From Bacteroidales bacterium (lineage in GTDB: Bacteria; Bacteroidota; Bacteroidia; Bacteroidales; UBA932): DNA of 5,366 nucleotides. The notes under the pieces were generated by a model. That model saw only the letters and a program-made list of their open reading frames with translations, was not told the origin of the DNA and searched no databases. This document shows, in pieces, positions 1 to 5,366 of the stretch. Where the stretch lies: the NCBI GenBank assembly GCA_017615135.1, contig JAGAAU010000217.1:1-5366 (forward strand), given 5' to 3'. Each line of letters opens with the position of its first letter. Position 1 is the stretch's first letter. The translations under genes were made by a program, and so were the position numbers.

Positions 1-1738
1 CCTTGGCGGAATGCACGGTCATAAGGTTAACCATGTTGGTAACGTCCTCGCCTTCATCTTCGGAAAGGTCTATGTTGCTGAGCAGCGACACATTCTCAAG
101 ATAATCCGCAAGGGTAACCAGGGCAGGGCCCTCGGCATCGCTGGTCTGCTCCTCAACGAAGGCTGCCACGGAATCCATAAGTTCTTCAATATTGGCAGCT
201 CTGGATTGTCCCTGCACTGAAACATCTTCCTTGTAAAGGGCGAGAAGACCGCTCTCGGAAGCAATCCTGCGGCAGAGCTTGTAGGCATCGGCAGTGGCGC
301 ATTCGTCTATGAAAGAATGCATCATCCGATAGAAGGAGTTCAGGGAATTCCTGGTGGCCGGGCGAACATTTTCCGGCAGGTGTGGAATGGCCTCCAGAAT
401 ACTTACGGATGCTGCTGCGGCCGCCTCGGAAAGAACTGCCAACCCCTGCTCGGCCACTCCCCTTCGGGGTTTCATAACCGCGCGCTTAAAGGCCTCGTCG
501 TCGGAAGGGTTTACGGCCAGTTTGAAGTATGCCATAAGCTCGCGCACCTCCTGACGGTCGAAGAAGGCATTGCCGGAATAGATACGGTAGGGCACATTCC
601 GGCGCCTTAGGGCCTCCTCGAACGCACGAGACTGAGAATTGGTTCTGTATAGAATGGCAAAATCCTGATACTGAGCCTTTTCGTCTCGCAAACGGGACAG
701 GATGGAAGAGGTAACCATCATGGCTTCGCTGCGGTCGCTGTCGGCATTCAGCAGTTTTATCTTTTCTCCGGACTCACCTTCTGAATAGCATTGTTTGGGA
801 ATCCTGCCCTCGTTGTGCGATATCAGTTCGTTTGCGGCATTCACTATGTTACGGGTGGAACGGTAATTACGCTCCAGACGGAAGAGCCGGCACTCGGGAT
901 AATCTTTCTTGAAATTCAGGATATTCTCGATTTTGGCGCCGCGGAAAGCGTAGATAGACTGGGAGTCGTCTCCCACCACGCAGATATTCCGATGTTTGGC
1001 CGCAAGTTTGCGGATGATGACGTACTGTGCGAAATTGGTATCCTGATACTCGTCTACAAGTATATGATTGAACCGTGAAGATATCTCCTCTAGGGCTTCA
1101 GGGGAATCGCGCAGGAGGATGTTCATATTCAGGAGGATATCGTCGAAATCCATCACTCCATAAGTCTTGCAGCGCTCGCTGTAGAGGCGATAGATTTCAG
1201 CAATTCTGGGGCGTTTGGTGCGAAAATCGGCCTCCTGGATATCCGACCTCTGCGCATACTCCGCCGGCATTACCAGCGCGTTCTTGGCACCGGAGATGCG
1301 GGAGAAAACCTCGCGCGGCTTGTAGGTCTTGTCGTCCAGCCCCAGAGTCTTGATGCAGTCTTTCACCAGATTGACGGAATCAGTGGTGTCGTAGATGGTG
1401 AAATCGCGGGGGTAAGATATCACTTCCGAGTAATCTCTCAGGAAGCGGATGAACACCGAATGGAAGGTTCCCATCACCACGCGGGCAGCCTTGTAAGCGC
1501 CAACCATCGCGGCAATCCTCTCCTTCATCTCCCCTGCCGCCTTTTTAGTAAAGGTAAGGGCAAGGACCGTGGAGGGATCGTCCCCGCGGGCAAGCAGCGC
1601 GGCAACCCGGCTTGTAAGCACCCTGGTCTTTCCCGAACCCGCACCAGCCACTATCAGCACCGGCCCTTCCAGGGAAAGTACCGCATTTTTCTGCTCTTCA
1701 CTGAGCCCTTCCGTTACCACTCTCAGTTTGTCATCCAT
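1..1738 (-). CDS. uvrD: UvrD/PcrA-type ATP-dependent DNA helicase, C-terminal part outside the window
   Basis: This is a 3'-5' superfamily 1A DNA helicase; the family uses ATP hydrolysis to unwind DNA in nucleotide excision repair, mismatch repair and replication restart. The reverse strand reads open for 579 codons from the ATG at 1738-1736. Visible motifs in order: Q-motif LSEEQKNAV (residues 12-20), Walker A AGAGSGKT (31-38), motif Ia LTFTKKAAGEMKERI (61-75), motif Ib GTFHS (90-94), Walker B LVDEYQDTN (227-235), motif III VVGDDSQSIYAFRGA (254-268), motif IV RLERNYRST (287-295), and the start of motif V, VNLMTVHSAK (570-579), where the window ends. All key catalytic residues seen are intact. 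UvrD and PcrA proteins usually run to about 700-780 residues, so roughly a quarter is missing to the left. The start precedes the Q-motif by 11 residues, as is usual, and has no Shine-Dalgarno sequence. It is divergent from the nqr operon. UvrD, PcrA and Rep cannot be separated on this fragment; UvrD/PcrA is favoured by the GDDSQSIYAFRGA form. Confidence 0.95.
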   Translation of the reverse strand, partial: MDDKLRVVTEGLSEEQKNAVLSLEGPVLIVAGAGSGKTRVLTSRVAALLARGDDPSTVLALTFTKKAAGEMKERIAAMVGAYKAARVVMGTFHSVFIRFLRDYSEVISYPRDFTIYDTTDSVNLVKDCIKTLGLDDKTYKPREVFSRISGAKNALVMPAEYAQRSDIQEADFRTKRPRIAEIYRLYSERCKTYGVMDFDDILLNMNILLRDSPEALEEISSRFNHILVDEYQDTNFAQYVIIRKLAAKHRNICVVGDDSQSIYAFRGAKIENILNFKKDYPECRLFRLERNYRSTRNIVNAANELISHNEGRIPKQCYSEGESGEKIKLLNADSDRSEAMMVTSSILSRLRDEKAQYQDFAILYRTNSQSRAFEEALRRRNVPYRIYSGNAFFDRQEVRELMAYFKLAVNPSDDEAFKRAVMKPRRGVAEQGLAVLSEAAAAASVSILEAIPHLPENVRPATRNSLNSFYRMMHSFIDECATADAYKLCRRIASESGLLALYKEDVSVQGQSRAANIEELMDSVAAFVEEQTSDAEGPALVTLADYLENVSLLSNIDLSEDEGEDVTNMVNLMTVHSAK

Positions 1739-1809
1739 AACACTCGCGAAAATACAAAAAAAGTTATTAACTTCGCGCCTGCATTTTAGTATATATACAT
1801 TTATTTCAG
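1739..1809. promoter_or_regulatory. Divergent promoter region between the helicase gene and nqrA
   Basis: This 71-bp spacer is strikingly AT-rich compared with the flanking genes and must hold the promoters for both directions unless they lie inside the coding regions. Against the Bacteroidota -7 consensus TAnnTTTG, there are only imperfect matches: on the minus strand TATTTTCG (1747-1754) and TAACTTTT (1759-1766), and on the plus strand TACATTTA (1796-1803). None has a convincing TTTG-type -33 partner at the usual distance. The plus-strand candidate would put the transcript start almost on the nqrA start codon. Neither start codon has a Shine-Dalgarno sequence in front of it. That promoters are present is inferred from layout; the exact elements are not established. 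Confidence 0.45.
1761..1773. repeat. 13-bp perfect palindrome AAGTTATTAACTT, candidate operator
   Basis: The sequence AAGTTA-T-TAACTT has two perfect 6-bp arms around a single central base. It sits near the middle of the divergent spacer, 22 bp from the helicase start and 36 bp from the nqrA start. A second, partly overlapping inverted pair, CGCGAA (1745-1750) and TTCGCG (1772-1777), brackets it with a 21-bp gap. The position and symmetry fit a dimeric regulator site, but AT-rich spacers yield short palindromes by chance and no known operator is recognised. Confidence 0.4.
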
Positions 1810-3153
1810 ATGTCTGACAATATCGTTTTGAAAAAGGGTCTGGACGTTCCCGTATGCGGCGCTGCAGACCTGCTTGTCAACAAATCGATAATGCCCTCGC
1901 TCCTTTCGGTGGAACCCACCTGTTTCAAGGGGTTCTCTCCGCGCCTCCTCGTCCGGGAAGGCGACAGGGTGCTGTGCGGCTCACCTGTGATTTGTGACAA
2001 ACAAAATCCGGGAATACTGCTGTGCTCGCCGGCTAGCGGCACGGTTAAGAACATTTCCAGGGGCGAGAAGCGCAAACTTCTCGCAGTTGTTATTGAACCC
2101 GATACGGTTCAGGAGTATGTGGACAGAAAGCCCTGCAATCCTTCCGGCTGCACAGCGGAACAGATTAGGGAAATTCTCCTGTCCAGCGGCCTGTGGCTCC
2201 AGCTGGTGCAGCGCCCCTACGGCATAGTTGCCAGCCCCTCGGCCAGCCCGAAGGCCATCTTCGTTTCCTCCTTCTCCAGCGCGCCCCTTGCCGCAGACAG
2301 CGAGTTCTGCCTCGGCAACGAACTGGCAGCACTGCAGGCCGGAGTGAACGCTCTTGCAAGGATTGCTCCCGTGCACATTTCGTCGAGGCCCGAATCTGTA
2401 TTTGCAAAGCTCGAGAACGCCGCCCACCATTTCTTCAGCGGCCCGCACCCCGCAGGCAACGTGGGAGTGCAGATCAGCCACATCAGCCCCATACGCAAGG
2501 GCGAAGTGGTCTGGACAGTGAGTCTTGAGGGACTGGCTGCCATCGGACGGCTGTTCCTCAGCGGGCGTTACGACCTCCGCCGGAAAATTGCGGTTTGCGG
2601 CCCCATGGCGGTGGAACCCTCCTATGCGTCAGTGCTCCCCGGAACCCCGGTTAAGGAATTCAAGGCATGGTACGGCACAGCGGCAGAAGAGATCCGCTTT
2701 GTGAGCGGAGACCTGCTGAGCGGGCGCAACGTGGGCGAAGACGGCTGCATCGGATTCTACGACAATCAGCTCAGCCTCATTCGCGAAGGACGCGAGAAAG
2801 AATACTTCGGATGGATTCGTCCCCTGCGCCTCAACCAGTTCAGTACGGACCATTCCTATTTCAACTGGATTCTGCCCCGGCGCAAGTATTCCATGGACAC
2901 CAACATCCACGGCGGCAAGAGGGCTTTCCTCGTGAACGACGCATATTACGCAAAGATGCTCCCCATGGATATCTATCCCATCTATCTTGTCAAGGCCTGC
3001 CTGGCAAAAGACATAGACAAGATGGAGAAATTCGGCATCTATGAGGTTCTTCCGGAAGACCTGGCCCTCTGCGAGTTCGCAGATCCCAGCAAGAACGACA
3101 TCCAGGACATAATCGCATCCGGCATAGACCTGATGCTTAAAGAGATGGCTTGA
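1810..3153 (+). CDS. nqrA: Na+-translocating NADH:ubiquinone oxidoreductase subunit A
   Basis: NqrA is the soluble, cytoplasm-facing subunit of the Na+-NQR complex and is linked to ubiquinone binding and reduction. The 447 residues match the usual family length of about 445-450. The N-terminus has the typical IVLKKGLDVPVCG opening (residues 5-17). The barrel-sandwich segment contains SPASGTVKNISRGEKRKLLAVVIEPD (73-98). Then come SGLWLQLVQRPYGIVASP (126-143) and AIFVSSFSSAPLAAD (149-163), the part resembling the Rossmann-like core. The stretch SGRNVGEDGCIGFYDNQLSLIREGREKEYFGWI (304-336) and the C-terminal GIYEVLPEDLALCEFADPSK (409-428) are family hallmarks. It lacks the CxxCxxC ferredoxin motifs of the related RnfC, so this is Nqr and not Rnf. 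The ATG at 1810 gives the canonical N-terminus; there is no Shine-Dalgarno sequence. It is the first gene of the operon, and the nqrB start codon lies 2 bases after its stop. Confidence 0.97.
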   Translation: MSDNIVLKKGLDVPVCGAADLLVNKSIMPSLLSVEPTCFKGFSPRLLVREGDRVLCGSPVICDKQNPGILLCSPASGTVKNISRGEKRKLLAVVIEPDTVQEYVDRKPCNPSGCTAEQIREILLSSGLWLQLVQRPYGIVASPSASPKAIFVSSFSSAPLAADSEFCLGNELAALQAGVNALARIAPVHISSRPESVFAKLENAAHHFFSGPHPAGNVGVQISHISPIRKGEVVWTVSLEGLAAIGRLFLSGRYDLRRKIAVCGPMAVEPSYASVLPGTPVKEFKAWYGTAAEEIRFVSGDLLSGRNVGEDGCIGFYDNQLSLIREGREKEYFGWIRPLRLNQFSTDHSYFNWILPRRKYSMDTNIHGGKRAFLVNDAYYAKMLPMDIYPIYLVKACLAKDIDKMEKFGIYEVLPEDLALCEFADPSKNDIQDIIASGIDLMLKEMA

Positions 3154-3155
3154 GT

Positions 3156-4271
3156 ATGAACAAGATATTCGAAAAAGGCGGGAAGCTGAGCTGGTTGCAC
3201 AGCACCGTCGACGCTTTTGAAACTTTCCTCGCAGTTCCCCCTACCGTGAGTTCCAAGGGTTCGCACGTAAGGGACGCAGTGGATCTCAAACGCATCATTA
3301 TCATAGCACTCATAGCCGCCATTCCCGCAGCCCTCTTCGGAATGTGGAACGTGGGATACCAGCACGGGCTGGCAATCGGCGACACCCGTCTGAACATTAT
3401 CGGCAACTGGTGGTTCGGCTTCCTGAAAGTCCTTCCTTTGTATATAGTTGCTTACGCAGTGGGGCTTTTCATCGAATTCGGCACCGCCCAGATTCGCGGC
3501 GAAGAGGTCAACGAGGGCTTCCTCATGACCGGCTTCCTCATTCCGCTGATTATCCCCGTAACCACTCCGCTCTGGATGGTAGGGCTCGCTACCGCATTTT
3601 CCGTCATTTTCTGCAAGGAAGTCTTCGGCGGCACCGGAATGAATATCTGGAACCCCGCACTTGTGGCACGTGCATTCCTGTTTTTCTCTTACCCCAAACA
3701 GATGTCCGGCTCTGAATGCTGGATAGCCATGGGCAAGGGCGAAACCATGCTCGACGCCTGCACAGGCGCCACTCCCCTGGCACTTGACGGAGCATCCGCA
3801 CAGTACGGCACCGGATTCTGGGATCTATTCATAGGCACCGTTCCCGGCAGCGTTGGAGAAACTTCGGTAATCTGCATACTGCTTGGCGCCGCCATTCTTA
3901 TCTGGACCGGCGTGGGCAGCTGGAAGATCATGGCCGGTTCCGTGGCCGGCGCCCTTCTGGTGGGCTGGATCGGCAACATTGGCGGAGCAACCACAATCCC
4001 TGCATGGGAGCAGCTGCTGCTCGGCGGATTTGCATTCGGAACAGTCTTCATGGCTACGGACCCTGTTACTTCCTGCCAGACAGAATGCGGCAAATGGATA
4101 TACGGTCTGCTGATTGGTATGCTCTGCGTAACCGTAAGGCTCTTCAACCCCGGCTATGCGGAAGGCATGATGCTGGCCATCCTGCTCTGCAATACCTTTG
4201 CACCTCTAATCGACCATTGCGTTACCGGAATTCACATTTCCAGGAGAAACAAAAAACTTAACGCCGCCTGA
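3156..4271 (+). CDS. nqrB: Na+-translocating NADH:ubiquinone oxidoreductase subunit B
   Basis: NqrB is a multi-spanning inner-membrane subunit that carries covalent FMN and is associated with riboflavin and the Na+ path. Seen here: HVRDAVDLKRI (37-47) before the first membrane span, several hydrophobic segments (about 46-62, 89-108, 126-153, 233-251, 258-275, 286-300, 315-330, 336-352), GTGMNIWNPALVARAFLFF (159-177), and the flavinylation motif DACTGAT (200-206), with Thr206 (codon 3771-3773) as the predicted FMN attachment residue. PGSVGETS (230-237), MATDPV (299-304), GKWIYG (312-317) and NPGYAEGMMLAIL (331-343) are family signatures. I chose the ATG at 3156 over the in-frame TTG at 3150 because TTG would overlap nqrA, and because the stop/start junction is then identical to the nqrB/nqrC one. 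At 371 residues it is shorter than the usual 385-415; the missing part is at the extreme N-terminus. An in-frame stop at 3138-3140 rules out an upstream extension. Attachment of FMN would need an ApbE-type flavin transferase, not in this window. Confidence 0.97.
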   Translation: MNKIFEKGGKLSWLHSTVDAFETFLAVPPTVSSKGSHVRDAVDLKRIIIIALIAAIPAALFGMWNVGYQHGLAIGDTRLNIIGNWWFGFLKVLPLYIVAYAVGLFIEFGTAQIRGEEVNEGFLMTGFLIPLIIPVTTPLWMVGLATAFSVIFCKEVFGGTGMNIWNPALVARAFLFFSYPKQMSGSECWIAMGKGETMLDACTGATPLALDGASAQYGTGFWDLFIGTVPGSVGETSVICILLGAAILIWTGVGSWKIMAGSVAGALLVGWIGNIGGATTIPAWEQLLLGGFAFGTVFMATDPVTSCQTECGKWIYGLLIGMLCVTVRLFNPGYAEGMMLAILLCNTFAPLIDHCVTGIHISRRNKKLNAA

Positions 4272-4273
4272 GT

Positions 4274-5062
4274 ATGAACACTAACAGCAATATATACACA
4301 GTGGTATACACGACTCTCATAGTAGTAGTCGTAGCCGCATTGCTCGCTTTCGTGGCGATGAAACTCGGCCCCGCCCAGCAGGCCAACGCCAAGGCTGAAA
4401 CCCTGCGGCAGATGATGGCGGCAGCTCAGATCAAACCCGCCGACGAGCTCTATTCAAGCTCAAATGCCGACATCCTCGACCTCTATGCCGAAAGCATCCA
4501 GGAAGCCTACACCATAGGTCTGGACGGACAGAAGAACGGAGAGCTCTCCGTTGCAAGCGGCAAAATCGAGCTTGTCAGCAAACTCAAGCCCCAGAACAAG
4601 GGGATACTTTCCGGCGGAGAGGTTACTCTTCCAGTCTATGTCTTCAAGAGCGGCATTTCAGTCATTCCCATCTATGGAGCCGGACTCTGGGGTCCCGTCT
4701 GGGGTTATGTAGCCTTCCAGCCCGACCTCCACACCATAGCCGGAGTTTTCTTCGACCACGAGTCCGAGACTCCAGGCCTGGGTGCAAAGATCAAGGACGA
4801 GCCCTGGTTCCGCGAGAAATTCGTAGGAAAGACAGTGGAATGGGGCGATTCTCCCGCATTCCGGCTTGAAAAGAATGCAGAGGAATCCGGAGCCGGCAAC
4901 GTAGTGGACGCCATCACCGGCGCAACCATGACGTCCAAAGGCCTGAACGAAGCCCTGAACGTCTGGTTCAATGCCTATGAGAAGCATTTCGGTGCGGGTG
5001 CATTATTCCACATGCTGGAAAATCACGCCATTGAAACAACCCCTAACGAAGAGGAGGAATAA
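4274..5062 (+). CDS. nqrC: Na+-translocating NADH:ubiquinone oxidoreductase subunit C
   Basis: NqrC holds the second covalent FMN of the complex on a periplasmic domain anchored by one N-terminal membrane helix and takes part in internal electron transfer. The 262 residues are close to the family norm. Residues 8-29 form the hydrophobic anchor. The globular part contains PIYGAGLWGPVWGYVAF (132-148) and DHESETPGLGAKI (161-173), both family hallmarks, then the flavinylation motif DAITGAT (212-218), followed by MTSKG. Thr218 (codon 4925-4927) is the predicted FMN attachment residue. The ATG at 4274 lies 2 bases after the nqrB stop. The protein ends in a short acidic tail, NEEEE, whose codons contain a consensus ribosome-binding sequence for nqrD. 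The related RnfG has a similar flavin domain, but the nqrA and nqrB neighbours settle this as NqrC. Confidence 0.97.
   Translation: MNTNSNIYTVVYTTLIVVVVAALLAFVAMKLGPAQQANAKAETLRQMMAAAQIKPADELYSSSNADILDLYAESIQEAYTIGLDGQKNGELSVASGKIELVSKLKPQNKGILSGGEVTLPVYVFKSGISVIPIYGAGLWGPVWGYVAFQPDLHTIAGVFFDHESETPGLGAKIKDEPWFREKFVGKTVEWGDSPAFRLEKNAEESGAGNVVDAITGATMTSKGLNEALNVWFNAYEKHFGAGALFHMLENHAIETTPNEEEE
5052..5057 (+). promoter_or_regulatory. Shine-Dalgarno sequence AGGAGG for nqrD, inside the nqrC 3' end
   Basis: AGGAGG lies 8 bases before the nqrD ATG, which is normal spacing for a ribosome-binding site, and it supports the start at 5066. It is formed by the Glu codons GAG GAG GAA that close nqrC. It stands out because nqrA and nqrB have no such sequence before their starts and nqrC has only a distant AGGAGA about 30 bases upstream. 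It could be a by-product of the acidic tail and not a selected site. Confidence 0.55.
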
Positions 5063-5065
5063 GTT

Positions 5066-5366
5066 ATGGCACAGAAACTTAAAGATACTATACTCAATCC
5101 CATACTGAAGGGTAATCCCATTACCGTCCTGGTCCTTGGCATATGCTCTTCCCTGGCTGTCACCGTACAGCTTAAGGGCGCGCTGGTAATGGCCCTCTCG
5201 GTTATTGCCGTAACAGGGCTGTCCAGCCTCGTATGCTCTCTCCTCAGGAACACCATCCCCAACCGCGTGCGCATCATCGTGCAGCTTGTGGTGGTGGCCA
5301 TGATGGTGATTCTGGTAGACCAGATCCTCAAATCGTTCGAAGCCACCTACGCCATTGACAAACAAC
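5066..5366 (+). CDS. nqrD: Na+-translocating NADH:ubiquinone oxidoreductase subunit D, 3' end outside the window
   Basis: NqrD is a small integral membrane subunit that, with NqrE, binds an iron-sulfur centre in the middle of the membrane between the flavins of the complex. The window contains 100 codons of a family normally about 205-215 residues long, so roughly the second half is cut off by the right edge. Visible: NPILKGNPITVLVLGICSSLAVTV (11-34) with Cys27 in the conserved GICS position that serves as an iron-sulfur ligand in characterised NqrD; a hydrophobic span at about 37-55; LLRNTIPNRVRIIVQLVVVAMMVILVDQILKSF (59-91), a very conserved family block; and the beginning of the next loop. 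The second ligand cysteine would be beyond the edge. The ATG at 5066 is 3 bases after the nqrC stop and is preceded by AGGAGG. RnfE is a paralogue, but the upstream nqrABC makes NqrD the clear call. Confidence 0.95.
   Translation, partial: MAQKLKDTILNPILKGNPITVLVLGICSSLAVTVQLKGALVMALSVIAVTGLSSLVCSLLRNTIPNRVRIIVQLVVVAMMVILVDQILKSFEATYAIDKQ

Noticed and set aside
11..1789. Several plus-strand open frames of 66-109 codons opposite the helicase gene (for example 317-610, 791-1078 and 1460-1789)
   Set aside because: They lie antisense to a clearly coding helicase with all its motifs, have compositionally odd translations, and match no recognisable family; they are shadows of GC-rich coding DNA.
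1981..2481. A 166-codon minus-strand open frame opposite nqrA
   Set aside because: The length is notable but it is fully antisense to a conserved nqrA, shows no recognisable domain and has no promoter or ribosome-binding site that I can see.
3150..3155. Alternative TTG start for nqrB adding two residues and overlapping the nqrA stop
   Set aside because: ATG at 3156 reproduces the exact junction used at nqrB/nqrC and TTG is a rare start; nothing in the extra residues is conserved.
1810..5366. Possibility that the operon encodes an Rnf complex and not Nqr
   Set aside because: The first gene lacks RnfC-type ferredoxin cysteine motifs and has NqrA hallmarks throughout; the order A-B-C-D is that of nqr.
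1..5366. Mobile elements, CRISPR arrays, tRNA or rRNA genes, or a new defence or biosynthetic system
   Set aside because: The window is accounted for by housekeeping genes with only 71 bp of non-coding DNA in one block; I saw no terminal inverted repeats, direct repeat arrays, integrase or transposase, or RNA gene signatures.

Overview
This window looks like ordinary chromosomal DNA from a Bacteroidota bacterium, most likely a Bacteroidales member with moderately high G+C (mid-50s percent by eye). Three things suggest this: the style of the Nqr proteins, the general absence of Shine-Dalgarno sequences before start codons, and an AT-rich divergent spacer between GC-richer genes. The genus cannot be fixed from the sequence alone.

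Layout: positions 1-1738 (minus strand) hold the N-terminal 579 codons of a UvrD/PcrA-type superfamily 1A DNA helicase. It runs off the left edge in the middle of helicase motif V. A 71-bp AT-rich spacer (1739-1809) separates it from a divergent plus-strand operon: nqrA (1810-3153), nqrB (3156-4271), nqrC (4274-5062) and the first 100 codons of nqrD (5066 to the right edge). The operon genes are separated by only 2-3 bases, so they are almost certainly co-transcribed. nqrE and nqrF are expected just beyond the right edge.

The four Nqr products are subunits of the Na+-translocating NADH:ubiquinone oxidoreductase, which oxidises NADH, reduces quinone and pumps Na+ out across the inner membrane. 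NqrA is a soluble subunit tied to quinone reduction. NqrB and NqrC each carry a visible Dxx[S/T]GAT motif for covalent FMN attachment. NqrD supplies one of the cysteines of a membrane iron-sulfur centre shared with NqrE. The helicase is functionally unrelated (DNA repair and replication) and shares only the intergenic region.

I found no mobile element, RNA gene, CRISPR array or new system. The points worth a second look are small: a 13-bp perfect palindrome in the divergent spacer, duplicated stop/start junctions at nqrA/nqrB and nqrB/nqrC, a consensus Shine-Dalgarno sequence for nqrD embedded in an acidic NqrC tail, a short NqrB N-terminus, and the TGAT form of the flavinylation motif in both NqrB and NqrC.
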